64,000 nt of DNA from Cladorhizidae sp. MBARI D1340-BT2 (GCA_028752905.1 JAQNBH010000015.1:34020163-34084162), one strand, 5' to 3'; shown: positions 12,570-24,699, counted from the stretch's first letter. Notes: generated from the sequence alone by a model not told the origin. Translations and numbers: made by a program.

Positions 12570-12700
12570 ATAGGTCAAGCCGTGCTTGGAGCGAGAAGAC
12601 AGATTGCGGCGCATGCGGAATCCCCCCTCCTGGCAGCATTTCCGCAGGCGAGACTGCATCGCAGCGGGTTAGGAACTAGCCTGACGTATTCCATGGCCTT
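12570..12700. promoter_or_regulatory. Conserved GC-rich block in intron 1
   Basis: A CpG-rich island in AT-rich surroundings, including TTGGAGCGAGAAGAC and ACGTATTCC(A/G)TGGCCTT. Both motifs recur in order in gene 2 intron 1 (33490-33630). Conservation of composition and motifs hints at an enhancer, a second promoter or a shared repeat. No function is shown. Confidence 0.35.
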
Positions 12701-13030
12701 TTATTGTGAATATAATTCTTAGCCATTTCCCCACATTATGATGCATACTGTATTACTCCTTCAGCTATGCTAGGGCTATCACCGTGGCTAGGGCAAAGCA
12801 TTCTAAAATCACTAGCTTGAAAAATATTCCCTCTCTTTCTCCATTATACTTTTGCTGCTCACTCAATGCCATGCATTCATTACTAGTTATCAATTTTTTC
12901 TGTGTTCAGTAGGATACAGTGCTTCATTGAGGGGACTGAGCAATCGAATTATTAACTATGTGTGAGAAGGTCAAATAATCCTTAGAATGGTATTGTGAGA
13001 TTTATGAGCGAGGAAAATACCTTCACTTAC

Positions 13031-13103
13031 ATGTGTCTGACTCCACCACAGCAGTAAGCAACACGATAGGTAGCGAGATCAGTATATTCAGTGATTTTTT
13101 CAT
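13031..13103 (-). CDS. Receptor gene 1, exon 1: signal peptide
   Basis: ATG at 13103 opens MKKSLNILI, followed by a hydrophobic core (LPIVLLTAVV) and a polar end ESDT: a standard signal peptide of about 20 residues. The exon ends in phase 1 at a GTAAGT donor. The gene 2 exon has the same architecture, starting MKKQLSILI, the same splice position and the same sequence just before the ATG (TTTTC, AGCG), which supports this start. Confidence 0.65.
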
Positions 13104-13260
13104 CGCTGAAAACTGCGTAGGGTTGTTACTATGGTTTCCAGGCGCCAACTCTAATTACACAATAATTACGTGACCCGTCACGCGGAAATTGAACAGAGGC
13201 AAAATAATGGTTCATTTTCGTGACTTCAAGGTTTATCACGTAACTCCCCGAGAGATTATT
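13104..13260 (-). promoter_or_regulatory. Probable 5-prime UTR and promoter of gene 1
   Basis: This stretch just upstream of the signal exon is conserved with gene 2 (34025-34180), including CTTCAAGGTTTATCAC and a GCGGAAA/ACGGAAA element. It holds two TCACGTAA-type sites (around 13167 and 13236) resembling CREB/E-box motifs. No TATA box is obvious. Assignment rests on position and conservation only. Confidence 0.35.
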
Positions 13261-14407
13261 TTTTAATGGGAGTCAGAAATGCAGCCCAACCACACCATCA
13301 ATAATTGAAGTTGGAATGAAAATAGTGAATATTTAAAGTTCTGAACACCTGAGGGAGATTGACCCCCTTTTTTTTTTTAAACCAAATCCTAGTAACCTGG
13401 CATGGACTAATAGAGGGTTTGGAAATTAGGTAGGAATGATATATCACTGTGATAATATATATATACACATAATTTCTAAGTTATATTCCCCCATACCCTC
13501 TCCCACCCCTTGCTCCTTCTTGCCAAATAATCTGATATAGCTTGTTAAAGATACAAGCACCCCCAATTGGTATCTAAATTTCACAAGCTTGTGTGATTGC
13601 TATGTTTTCACAATCTTTATTTTTTGGCCAAATAATCTTAAATATATTGTGTGTCACAACTAGCCACTTCTTTTGGCATAAAAAAAATCCAAGTATATAT
13701 AACTAAGTTAATCATTCATAGTTGCTTCCTGGTTCTGACAAATTTGAGGGGTCACTATTGTTTGCAAAATTGTCACTCCACATATATTTGTCTTGATGCT
13801 GACACTCGGTGTGATTTAGAGTCTTTGCTGTAAAAATTATCCGTTTCAATTGGAAACAAAATTTCGCTTGAGGATTGCGAGAGATTAAAATCAACTAGAG
13901 AAGACGAAATAAGTAAATCGTTTGGTTGAAGAGTTAATATTTACACTTCGATCACTTTTTAGTTTTGTTTATTAGATTAATAACTCTCATTCGTTCAGCC
14001 ATAGCCCTAAAGCATCATTTACAGGTACACAAAGAAGTTCAGCTGTTCTTTACAAGAATAAACTTCTGAATTAAGTTAACTCTGATATAATTATCGTATA
14101 TAAGCTTGGTTGACTAGCAAGAGTTGGCTAGAGTCAATTAGAGTTGGACCTAAAATCACAATAGTAAGTAAACATTAGCCAACGGTTACTAAGTTGGCTA
14201 TATAGTCGAACTGAACTATAGGAGTGTTAGTTACTGATGGTTACCTCACACACAAATGCTGGCATCTGTTTTGCACAAAGTTTACTCTTTGTTATACAGA
14301 AATAAAGAGCAGTTTACTATGGCAGTATGTGCTTCAGAATTTTTTTTCTTTACTCAACAAAAAGCATAGTACTTTAACTTTAAATCAGCTTGGTTTTTGA
14401 AGCCAAT

Positions 14408-14438
14408 GTTTCAACCGAAATACATCCATCTTCATCAG
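14408..14438 (-). ncRNA. Hammerhead-ribozyme-like core motif
   Basis: On the minus strand the core elements CTGATGA and GAAAC occur 19 bases apart. They are followed by a short hairpin (TTGG...CCAA) as in a stem III. Stem II pairing is poor and stem I unconvincing, so this is at best a decayed ribozyme of the type carried by Penelope-like elements or retrozymes. Confidence 0.25.
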
Positions 14439-14751
14439 GACAAATTAAACAAATAAAACAATACAAATCATCCACACTCGCTAGCAATGCATTTCTCACA
14501 ACAAATGCATGTGATTCATGAATCATCTGAACAACAGCACAGCAATATATCAGACAATGATGGGCGTGATTTCAGGTGCATAGTCTTGAGAGTCGAGACC
14601 CAGCAACTAGGTAGTCCAGCACTACATCTGTGCTGACCCCTCAGTTTAAGATGGATGTGCAGTGCCTCTTTCATGAACAACCCTCTCCATTTACTGGACA
14701 AAAAGAAGGGGAAAAAGAGAAAAATCAATTTACCCTAAAAAGTGTGTGTGT

Positions 14752-14772
14752 GGGGGGGGGGGGGGGGGGGGG
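14752..14772. repeat. G21 homopolymer tract
   Basis: Twenty-one uninterrupted G, preceded by a TG repeat and followed by A and a further G run. Candidate G-quadruplex and a likely site of length error. Confidence 0.9.
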
Positions 14773-15072
14773 AGGGGGGAAGACATGTGAGGTTAGATTC
14801 TGCAGAATTGAACTGGTGGCCCCCTGAGTAAAAAAGGGAATAGACAACCCACAGAATTATCTTGGCAGGAGAATGCCAATTACACTCGTAGCACACACTG
14901 GCACCTACAAAGTACTAACATGCTAACTCTGCCCCTACTGGCCACATCATATAATAGGTTGCCTATAACAGTAGTGGTAGGTTCCTGATTAACATGTGTG
15001 CAATGCAGTCTAAGCTCTCTGTTTGGGTTATACCTATATTATGCAGACATCACCAATATGGTAGTTTGCAGC

Positions 15073-15180
15073 TAAAGATTAAATAGAGAGTACGGTTTGG
15101 TGACTATTAGTCTATCCCACCCAAGTTAAAGATTAAATAGAGAGTACGGTTTGGTGACTATTAGTCTATCCCACCCAAGT
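15073..15180. repeat. Tandem duplication, 54 bp x 2
   Basis: Two identical adjacent 54-base units beginning TAAAGATTAAATAGAGAGTA (second unit at 15127). Perfect identity indicates a very recent duplication or an assembly slip. Confidence 0.95.
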
Positions 15181-15294
15181 TAACCCATGCATAATGAGTG
15201 CTACATGGTGGTAATGGGGTCTAGACAAGCAAGCAAGGCAAAAGAGAGAGAGAGCAATCTTCAGCAGAGCACATAGCCATCACTTATCAGGTTA

Positions 15295-16340
15295 CCCCAC
15301 CAGAGACCTTTAATTTTGCCCAACTCCCTTTCCCCAACTCCATGAATTACTGAAGTGGATCCAGCACTTTGAGTGCTTAATGACTGCATCTGGACTGTCT
15401 GCCAAGGGAGATAAAGTCCAAGTCACCTGGATCTATTGAATAGGGGATAAAAGAGATGATATATCTTGAAAACTTGACAGAGGCCCAGAGCTAAAGCTAT
15501 GAGGCAATGAAGGAAAAATTTGACAAGCACTTTATCAAACAAAAAAACACGATCCTTGAGAGGGCTAAATTCAACATGTGTAAGCAGAGGAAGGGAGAGA
15601 TCACTGATTGCTTTATAACTGACCTCTATGGTTCTAGCAAGTATTGTAAATATGGAACACTGCATGAGATGATCAGAGACTGGTTAGTGATAAGATTGCT
15701 GGATGTGGCTCCATGTGATAAACTCCAGCTGGAAGCCGAATTGACTCTTGAAAAGGTCATAATGACATCTATAATGCTGAAACTGTGAAAGGTCAACAAG
15801 CAGTGGTCAAAGGAGAAGAAGTGGACAATACAGCTTTAGGAGCAATTTGGAATGGATCCGGAAGGCCTGATCATGAACCAAGGTTTCCAAAGAAGCCCAG
15901 AAGTCTCTCCAATCACTCTGCACCAAGCAACACAGGGATAACATGTTTCCGATGTGGCAAGACAACTTTACATGACCGACAATATTGTCCTGTCAGAAAG
16001 GCAAAATGTGGAAAAAAACATGACCATCATGGATGTGCAAATCTAATACCAAAGTGGGAGAAGTCCAGGCAAACTACAAGGCCCACCAAAAAGAAGCAAT
16101 GATGTCTTGTTAGACATGTGGGAAAGACTGATCAGAACCAGTGGGTGGTTGATTTGACGCTGAATAACAGAAGTTCCACATAGCCACAAGCTTGAGCAAG
16201 ACAAGACTACAAGATCAAGCGGAGAGAAGATACCCATCTGTATGCAATTAACACAGCCTGTCAAGTGGCAATACCGCTGATGCCAGTTGTCAGGATGGAA
16301 GTAGATGAAATTAAGCAGTTTGGGGGTAATTTACCAGGTA
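15295..16340 (+). pseudogene. Ty3/Gypsy gag-protease relic (G7)
   Basis: A degraded gag. The frame at 15507-15788 shows the pattern NTILERAKFN...MIRDWLVIRL typical of Gypsy capsids. An upstream piece around 15300-15450 resembles the N-terminal capsid (KWIQHFE...ASGLSAKGD). After a frameshift, 15785-16102 carries a zinc-knuckle-like CFRCGK...C...C. A protease start (WVVDLTLNN) follows around 16142 without an intact DTG. Several stops and shifts; no LTR found. Non-functional. Confidence 0.7.
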
Positions 16341-17640
16341 GAAGAACAAACAGAGTTGTATTCCCGAGATGTGACATATAGGAACAATGTGTAATGCCAT
16401 TTTACTGCATTTTTTTTGATACACTCACCCATAAACAATGTAGGCTTCATCCACATTCTGGTGGCACCAAAGAGACCAATCGGAGGGGGTGAGATATGGG
16501 GCTCGTCTGTTATGTAACACTGCTCCAGTACTGAAAAAACACAGACATAATTTGAAAATATATCTTACTCAACCAACATAACATTATCTCCCTCTCCCCC
16601 GTACCACCTGGGAATGTATAGAGAATTGGCCATTGGTTTTTGTGGCTATCTCCATGGGCAGAGGTGAAGGTGCACCTGCAGAAGTATGAGAGTATGGAGA
16701 TCTATAGTAGAGGTATACCGGCACCGTCACCATTTTTTTCCCCGACGAAGAAGCATGTGTGTGGATGAATCTTTCAGCAGTCATGAATCCAAATCATGGT
16801 AAAATAAGAAAGATACGAAGTCAAGTGTCTAGTAATAAACTTTGGGTAGGTTTTCCAAGGTGCCACATAGATCAGTACACTAACCATAAACACAACGAAT
16901 GGAAGCGGATGATTGGCAAGAACAAGATTTTTTTTTTTTAAACAGTTGAAATCTTTTCATTCTTTATCGAAGCCATAACTGTTGCTTAAACAAGTTTAAA
17001 ATTGTAACAGTAGTGCTGCTGTTGAGTTGTTAAAACTATGAATGCAGGATTAACAGATTATATAAAACTAGTTATTGTTCATTTCAGATTCAGAATGCCT
17101 TAAACGTCAGCCATCAGATTTTCATATGGTATTCTTGAAAATTTAAATTCAATATAAAATCTTAATTTTTCATGATTTTCTATTGCATGTGTTCCATTTT
17201 GTTAGCATAACTACCTTTTCCAAACCATAACATTGGAAGTAAGCATAATTGAAATGCTTTAAAATCCCTAAATTCTGCAGATCATCTGTATCTGTGCTTT
17301 GCTCCCTAAATCACAATAAAGACCATATATAAGGTCCCAGCATAACCGCCGCTTACCACATCCCATATTTGTTTGTGCCACCAACCAAGGCTTTCAAATA
17401 GGTTTCACTGCACTACAACTAAGATGCATTTCTGATAAGTTGACAGTAGCACCAAGGATACACAGATTAACTTTTTTATAGAACTTCAGCGTATCTTGCT
17501 TTTTACCATCTCCTCTCATTTCTCACCTTCATTTTTTCATTCTACTTATGTACCGACCTAACATCATTGTTTAGCTCATATTTTCTCCTTAAGATCTTGT
17601 ATTCTTCCTATCATTCCTCTGTCCTCTCTTACTCTATTTA
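16341..17640. other. Intergenic DNA without recognised genes
   Basis: AT-rich sequence with a T/A run near 16927. Short open frames on both strands show no domain. Nothing else is supported. Confidence 0.5.
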
Positions 17641-18500
17641 GATTATTTTCAGATTGTTATCATACTCTTCTTGCATCACACCACATAAGGTGGCATTATC
17701 CAGGTAAGCAAATGTACCTTCCAACTTTTGAGCTCATCCATCTTTCTCTGGAAACAAGCCACACATTAGTGACCCCAAACAGTACTTTTGTAAAATGGTA
17801 GAGTCTCCATGCATAAGGGTAGTCTTCTGGTTTGCTGTGTACCTGATGATAGGCACTAGGCAGATCGATGGTACTGTAGACTGGCAACTTCATTTATTTG
17901 AGGTAATATTGATTGTTTGAGAATAGTCAACAGCTAATCTTTTCTTCCTTTGGCCAAGGATCTCCTTTACAACCACCACCTGAGCTCTCCATGGTGAAGT
18001 ACCTACTCTTTTCAATGATCCCTTCTTTCAAAAGTCCCTTTGTTTCTCTCTCAGTAAACTTCTTGCCAGAAAAGTTATATCGGTATGATTTACTTGCTAC
18101 TGGATGACGATCGACTGTAAGATTTGCAAAGAGGACAGTTGGTGGTCCACACACTATATTTAAGGATACTACCATTCCACCATGGTTGAGAATGATGCTC
18201 TGATGCTGAGTTTGCAAATCCAGGTCTAAGATGGAGTCGGATCACAGAGCTGGAAGTACATGGAGACGAACATTTTTGTAATGAGGCCTCAGATATATCT
18301 CACAATATCAGCTTATCTAGGTGGAGTGTGACATAGATGCCAGAGAAACAGTTCAGAAGAGGAACTCCACCAGTTGGGATTTGATGAAGATCTCAGAGTT
18401 TCCACTATCCATAAGTGCATGAGCAGCAAGTGCATTGATTCTGATCGAGGGTGTAGAGCTTAGGTTGAAGATGCTATTATAGGAAAGCCCATAGCTGTTG
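17641..18500 (-). pseudogene. Ty3/Gypsy protease-RT relic (G8)
   Basis: Minus-strand fragments of a Gypsy polyprotein. A protease remnant (ALMDSGNSE) lies around 18410. It is followed at 18217-17927 by the RT N-terminus, with NLTVDRHPVASKS, LLKEGIIEKS and DPWPKEE. Then comes RT core at 17893-17696, with STIDLPSAYHQV and VLFGVTN. Frameshifts separate the pieces, and the YxDD region, RNase H and integrase are missing. This family differs from the elements at 35-52 kb. Confidence 0.7.
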
Positions 18501-19431
18501 ACCTTCCATTATATTCTTGAACCATCTTCTCAGCAGAAAGGCTCACCAGTACAACAAAATCACACAAACAGCTAGAATGGTAGTCTATTGTGGGTGAGAT
18601 CACCTTTAGCACACACTTCATTAGACAGTCAGATCTCACATGATAAGTTGTGCAGGTCTGGTCAGCAGCAGTGTTTCCAAGATTGGAAGTGTTCCTTTCA
18701 GAAGAAAAGCCAAATGAAGAAGTAGGCCACTAACCGATAATGACTAAAAATGAAAATAATAACCACTGTGTTCACAAACCATGGAGCTAGGGCATCAAGA
18801 AGGCATTTTAAAAACTTCAAAAGTCAGGATGGTGATTAATCAATGTTTCCTCATGGCTTTCTACCACCATATGAATAGTCTTTGTTGAGTATAGGTATAG
18901 TCAGATGTCTGTATCATTATTTGGCATTGGTGAGATGGTATCGGGGAGAGAACATGGTCCTCCAAGTTGAACTTCTGGAGTCAATTCAATTTATCTAATA
19001 GGACTCTCATTAGTTGGGGTGCAATAGCAATAGTCCTCTATCCCCCTCCATGACCCCTCCCACCCCAAATTGGACCTATAGGTCAAAATATTTTCCAGGT
19101 GTTTGTACAGTTTTCCTGGGGCCAACTTTTCCTTACACTACCAGTTCTTTCAATCCTGGCACAGCTTGTGGGGTAGTGTGTATGGAGTATTGTTCTAGTT
19201 CTAGCATACTGTGCCAGGCAAATGTGTGCTAGAATTGGTAATTCCTATCCTAATTGCGAATGCTCTCTCTGACACTTGCACTCAAACACACACACACACA
19301 CACACACAACACACAATAAAGACACACACACACACAAACATGTTAAATTACATACAAAATTAACAACTTAGATAAATAATTTATACAGGTTGATAATTGA
19401 TCACCAAGTTACTTTAAATACATTCATGAAA
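18501..19431. other. 3-prime flank of receptor gene 2
   Basis: No gene seen. From about 19090 the sequence matches the flank of gene 3 (from about 58975), including CAATCCTGGCACAGCTTGTG and a CA microsatellite (19288-19337). This marks the duplicated unit's 3-prime end. An AATAAA-like signal was not clearly identified. Confidence 0.55.
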
Positions 19432-19525
19432 TTATTCAGCATATTTATGATAAATGTCTTCTTCTTGTCTAGCTGCTGGGGTGGTGAATTCATGTTCTAG
19501 AAGATCCTCCTTTTCTCTTACTTGT
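19432..19525 (-). CDS. Receptor gene 2, exon 9: cytoplasmic tail and stop
   Basis: A terminal exon after the acceptor CTTCACAG, joined in phase 2 to the transmembrane exon. It encodes a short charged tail, VREKEDLLEH...TTPAARQ, ending EEDIYHKYAE and a TAA at 19434-19432. The paralogous tail of gene 3 has the same exon boundary and acceptor. The two tyrosines in DIYHKY are specific to gene 2. No ITAM, ITIM or kinase domain is present. Confidence 0.62.
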
Positions 19526-20726
19526 CTGTGAAGTGAAAGTCACTTATGTTATGCGTGAAAACTATTATAAAATGTTTACACACTTATTTGCAATGACTTG
19601 TTCATAAGGATAATACATCCAGTTGGTACTGCTAAACTGCAAGAAAACTAGCAACTATCACTGAATAACCTTCTACTTAACATCAATAAATAATGTAATT
19701 ATTCTACCACAATTATATAATATATATTATTATCATCATCATCATCACCATCATAACCACCACTATCACTACCACTACAATCATCACATCTTCGTCATCA
19801 TCATTACCACTACTACCAAAATCAATCATCATCAATATCATCACGAGCATCATTACCTTCATCATCATCAACATCATCACCACCACCAACACCACCATCT
19901 ACACCACCATATTTATTATCACCGATTTCATCATCATCATCAACAACATCATCGTCATCATCAACATCAGCATCATCGTCATCATCAACATCACCACTTT
20001 CATGACCACTATTATCAACATCATCAACATCATCGTCACCACCACTGTGATGACAGTCACCATCATCAATATAATCATCATCAACAACAACTTATATCAT
20101 TATTATCATCATCATCATCATCATTATCATCATCATCATCATCATTATCATCAATCTTGATGTGAACAAATAAGCTACTCTCACAAGCCAGACAAATAGT
20201 CTCATAAGCCAGATTAAGTCTCTTGAACCAGACTAACAAAAAAACTAGCAATGTTGTGTCTTGCCTTGCATGGGTAGACACTTTACTGAATGCAATGCTA
20301 GAGATCTTGATACTGCCTAACTGATTCCCTAGCATCACAGAACAGAAAGTGCATGACAGCAGAGTTTGTTATAGCACAAAGCTTGGGGAGAGGGATGGGA
20401 CATTAAATAAACAAGCAAGATTTTATTAACTTCACCCAAGGTGTTAAATGCAAAGTAACTGGTGTTAGAAGACTGGGGGAAATAACCTGCAACTATAATT
20501 CAATGGGAAGCAAGAAGAGCAATGAAAAAGAATAGATGTTGTCATTTGATTTTGTCTCGATACCCTTTGTGAAATACCTACGTTATGGATGTCTAGTACC
20601 ATATTTTGCAATGAAAATGAGACTATCATTTCTCAGTGTAATTCCACATATATACTTATCAAATATGTTTTGTAATGACAATGAGACCAGCATTTAACTC
20701 CAACTGGGAGATAATACATGCCTTAC
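19526..20726 (-). other. Last intron of receptor gene 2
   Basis: Non-coding, largely occupied by an imperfect TCA/ACC repeat field (about 19725-20155). It matches the equivalent intron of gene 3 (59380-60503), including AACCAGA(C/T)TAACAAAAAA and GCATGGGT/GCATAGAC segments. Confidence 0.6.
19725..20155. repeat. Imperfect TCA/CAC trinucleotide repeat
   Basis: Roughly 430 bp of interrupted TCA, ACC and ACA triplets. The many interruptions indicate an old array. Open frames inside are repeat artefacts. Confidence 0.9.
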
Positions 20727-20838
20727 CTGGTTTTCGCTTGGTGCTTCCTATGCATATGGCACGCTGCTAACACCAGTGACAGGATGGTAGAGTATAAAAT
20801 TATTGTTATGGTGGTAGAAAGAACCGCAGCGAAAATAA
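20727..20838 (-). CDS. Receptor gene 2, exon 8: transmembrane helix
   Basis: A 112-bp exon, acceptor ATACAG, donor GTAAGG, entered in phase 1 and left in phase 2. It encodes a single hydrophobic helix of about 27 residues containing ILYSTILSLVLAAC, then the stop-transfer cluster HMHRKH. Gene 3 has the same exon at 60504-60615 with the identical core LYSTILSLVL. This makes the protein a type I single-pass receptor. Confidence 0.75.
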
Positions 20839-21779
20839 CTGTATAATGTATAGAGAGAGGAAATTGTACTTAATTAATGCCACATTTAAATTATACAATT
20901 TTGTATAGGATATCTGTATTCAAACTAATTGCTTCAATTCAATCTAGCGGAATAGCTAACTTTCTACTTCATTGCCATCATACTATGAACACATAATGCT
21001 AGATTTACAGCACAGTGCCGAATCAATATTTAATTTGTTCATTGAACATATGTACTATGTATATACTGTTCCTGCAGAGTTAGCATAACACTTTAGTCCG
21101 AGTCATTTACTTACAAACAACTATTTGATCATGCCAGATATGAGTTGGTTGCAAAACTCCTTATAGTACAGATGACAAACTTAACAGAGAAGACTGGAAG
21201 CAGAATTTGGAACATCAACATCTTTCTTGGCAACAAAAACAGACTCCTGATCTTCCCAGCCAGTCTCAATTTCAAGCAACTAGCCAGATATAAACGATAA
21301 TGAAGAGAAACTCGATTTCTATCATTAAAACATGGATTGTGCCCTATATAAAACTGCACTACACCCGACTTATCAAAGCCAAACAGTTTGACTATCCATG
21401 GCATACACCATTGTGAGATGGATGGGTATTACAAACATGCCAAAATCCTTGAAATTGTTTTTGGCAACCATTCTGACTTGAGAGGATCTGAAGCAATACC
21501 AACAGCTCAGTTATATGCTGGTTCAGTCGTTTTGCCAAACTGAGTGATATACGGAAGATAAAAACATCAAAGAATATTCTGCTGCAATGCACCATGGAAC
21601 CTCTCAGTGGAAATGTTGAGCTCATCAAAATCCTGAAGTGATTGGGCCATGAAATATCATATTGGAAACTTAAGGAACTAGTTACAGCTCTGTAGCTATC
21701 TGCAGAAATTTAGGAACAACAAACGGGGCTAGTGTTCCGTTTCCAACAAAACATATGCTGGTGTTCCTCCGGTACTGTT

Positions 21780-22700
21780 ATATGACAACTTAGATGAGCC
21801 GGAAGAAATGCAGGACCATAGATGAGCAGGAAGAAATTCTCAGTATAGCAGGAGCATCTCATAATGTGAATGGAATAATAGGTTCAGCTACTTATGTCTA
21901 CAGCCCATTCGCTGAGAAGAAATGCCCTCCTGCTAGACCACTTTTGCCACATACAAAAACCTTGCATGACCTTTGGTAGGTAATGTGATCCCACAAACTA
22001 ACAAATGAGTTCGTGGAGAACTTTCAACACACACACTAATGATGATGTGTCCATAAAGGTTAAGAAATTGGGGCATTTGTGTACCACCAATGGCTTAGTC
22101 ACTAATATTGACTCTGCACCAAATACTGCAACATATATACAACGACTGCAATCAATCCACAAGAAGTTCCATGCACATTTGATCAAGCCTTATATGAAAA
22201 GGCAGCAGAGATTACCTTCCCAAAATGTGATGGTGAGGATGGTGAGTTTCCACACAATATGCATTATGGTAAACAGTTTGGAGAAGCTGGACTTCAAGAT
22301 GAGGTTGGAGTCATTGCAGAGTGGTCAATTATCATCATGATTGGAGGCTGATGACTATACAACCATAGTGTTAGATTGTTCCAGTGATCTATGAAGCATT
22401 GATGCATATGGTGAAGAAAGACTTCCAAGAGTGGATGTAAGAAAAAAACACCAACCACTTGCCAGACTTTCGACACATGATCAGCCTTGCCACAGAGATA
22501 GATGTCAAAACTGAAAGACTTTCCTTGTCTGCACTCCTGGATACCACATCCATCAAAACAAGTTATTCTTCTTTTCGGCAAATAATGATGATACTGAACT
22601 TTGTGACACTTATGGGCCACTGGTATATATGGTTGACCTTACCTGGATATTGTAGAAATCCACATAACTTGCATAAAATATGTCCATACATAAAATGTAC
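21780..22700 (+). pseudogene. Unidentified coding-like relic (copy in gene 2 intron)
   Basis: Plus-strand conceptual fragments read YDNLDEPEE, then SIAGAS, then SSWRTFNTHTNDD followed by IKVKKLGHL. The same fragments recur in order in the gene 3 intron (62450-62900), reading YDNIDELEEMLSIAG, FRRQTNNDQAIKVNRLGYL. Shared amino-acid-like conservation between copies suggests an ancient gene or transposon captured before the duplication. The family is not recognised. Frames are broken in both copies. Confidence 0.4.
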
Positions 22701-22842
22701 TATAAAACTCTCCAATAAGTAATCTAATTCTTGATTCAGCACTAAATCTTTTCTGTATTCAGCAAAACATCAACAGTTGGTAAAAGGTCATTATTAAGTT
22801 TAGCTGAGTTCAATCACGCACTTTTTTATACCAAGAAGTGAT

Positions 22843-23126
<284 letters not shown>

Positions 23127-23475
23127 TTGTCAATTGATGTCAGCAAATGTAATAAGCTACAGTTTGGTGTAAGAACCTGTGTCATTGAAGTAACAGAACA
23201 ATTCATGCATACTAAGTAGGAGCTATGTTTAATTTGTTTTATACCATAAAAATCCATCTAGAAACACCCCTTTCTCAAGAACCAAGGAGATTACTGTTAT
23301 GCATCAATACCTCTATCATTGTTATAGGAATGTCATAGAGATATGTTTGTGTGTGTGCGTGGGTGGGTGCACTTTCTAAATATATACATACATATATAAT
23401 ATATGCATGTGTATTGTGGAAGATGTGTATTGTGGAAGATTAGATACAATGGAAGCATTTTGATCAGATCTTTTA

Positions 23476-23560
23476 GTTTAATCCTCAATAAGTAGGAGCA
23501 TATGAATCTATAAATTAAAAAAAGTATTAAGAGAGGAAAAGGTGTAGTTAGAAGATTTTT
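23476..23560. repeat. Diverged gene 2 copy of the window-end repeat
   Basis: TTTAGTTTAATCCTCAATAAG and GAGAGGAAAAGGTGTAG match bases 1-75 with substitutions and small indels. It marks the same intron position in gene 2 and shows how far truly paralogous copies have diverged. Confidence 0.8.
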
Positions 23561-24369
23561 CTATTTTTGCACAGAGCGTGAAGCTCAGAAACTAGTGCTT
23601 TTACGGATTGCTTAATTTTAATCCTTTCTACTCAGCTAGTAAGAATGATGGATATTGGCAGAGGAAGCATTACCAGGCAGAAGGTCTCCACAGGAATCCT
23701 TCCTAGGGTAGATTGTCCCTGACTATTTCACACTCTTTCCCCTTACCACATGGTTCCTCTTTACTTCTGCATACACAGTAAAATAGCATAGGAAGTAAAA
23801 ACGATTGTCTAATTGACTCTTTTCGCTCTACACACAATATGATTCCCCCTAGCAACCTACCTGGCTACCTCGATATTGCTGCATTGAATGTTGAAGGAAA
23901 ACTTCTAGTACTATTTTTACAAAACACACAAATAAGAATCAGATGAATGAATGGAATGTTGATAAGTTTCTCTATGCAGTTACAGAATTCAGATACTTAT
24001 CAAGAATAGTGAACTCTTTCTTCTCAATAGCAAGCTCAGAGATGGCTCTTCTTCCCACATTGCCAAGATGGAGGTGCCATTGTTACCTCAAGCAGTAGCA
24101 ACCTGCGTTTCTCCTGTCATACTAAACAAATTGACCTCCAAAAGTCGTGTCAAATCACACAATTGGAAATAGAGCAGATTTCATCCGAGGTGCAATGAGC
24201 TACCTTCAAACCATTGAAGCTGCATAACATTGCATCCCTCCCCCCTCCCACCTCCCATGCACTACGAACCCGGTTGTCCTGCTAATCACACTGGTGTTGC
24301 TGGCACTGACCCTATATATCTCAGCATTAAGTCTGCACAACCATTTGTGTTGTATATGTAAGAAATTAC

Positions 24370-24699
24370 ATGAAGCTTTAGAAGTAGTAGTAGCAGAAGT
24401 GATAAAGCATTTTAGCAGAGTCCGAATCGGAGAGGATCTCTTTCCCAGGACAGTCATTCCAGCCACCATAGCTTGTGCTGCCACCTGAAATTGGTACTCT
24501 GCACCAGTATTCAAGCCAGTGATGTTCACAGAACTCTCAGTACTGAACACATTTATGGATTCTGTTGCCTGCTTATTCCCATTCACTGTCGCCTGGTAGA
24601 ATATTACATAGTGGGTAATTTCACTTATTGGTAGTCTTTCCCATGAAATACTGACTGAAGAGTTGGTCAGTACTGCAACTGCAACATTATTCACAATAG
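24370..24699 (-). CDS. Receptor gene 2, exon 7: FN3 domain 5 plus linker
   Basis: An FN3 module with SVSISWERLP, YQFQVAAQAM and a Ser/Thr-rich stalk. It enters in phase 1 after a GCTGCAG-type acceptor. The GC donor available in gene 1 is destroyed here by a small deletion, so the conserved GTAATT donor just past 24370 is the only one that keeps phase 1 into the transmembrane exon. If it is not used, the frame runs on to a stop at 24206. Confidence 0.72.

Larger units (their letters stand above)
9698..13030 (-). other. Intron 1 of receptor gene 1
   Basis: No recognisable exon. Segments match gene 2 intron 1 (for example 10240-11640 with 30960-32350). It contains a perfect 56-bp inverted repeat (11613-11781) and a conserved GC-rich block (about 12570-12700). 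Confidence 0.6.
13261..15072. other. Intergenic DNA upstream of gene 1
   Basis: No gene seen. The first kilobase is alignable with the region upstream of gene 2 up to the G1 insertion point: the shared sequence TAGGAGTGTTAG is at 14219-14230 here and at the G1 LTR edge near 34790. A hammerhead-like motif lies at 14408-14438 and a G21 run at 14752-14772. Confidence 0.6.

Noticed and set aside
12447..12722. Plus-strand gene in the GC-rich block
   Set aside because: Two overlapping frames exist, but the paralogous block at 33490-33630 conserves DNA motifs rather than a reading frame.
15507..16102. Domesticated gag gene with zinc finger
   Set aside because: Upstream capsid part has stops, a frameshift separates capsid from the zinc knuckle, and protease remnants follow. 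An ordinary decayed element.
19432..20838. Receptor tyrosine kinase following the Ig-FN3 ectodomain
   Set aside because: The transmembrane exon is followed by a tail of about 30 residues with a stop; no kinase motifs lie downstream.
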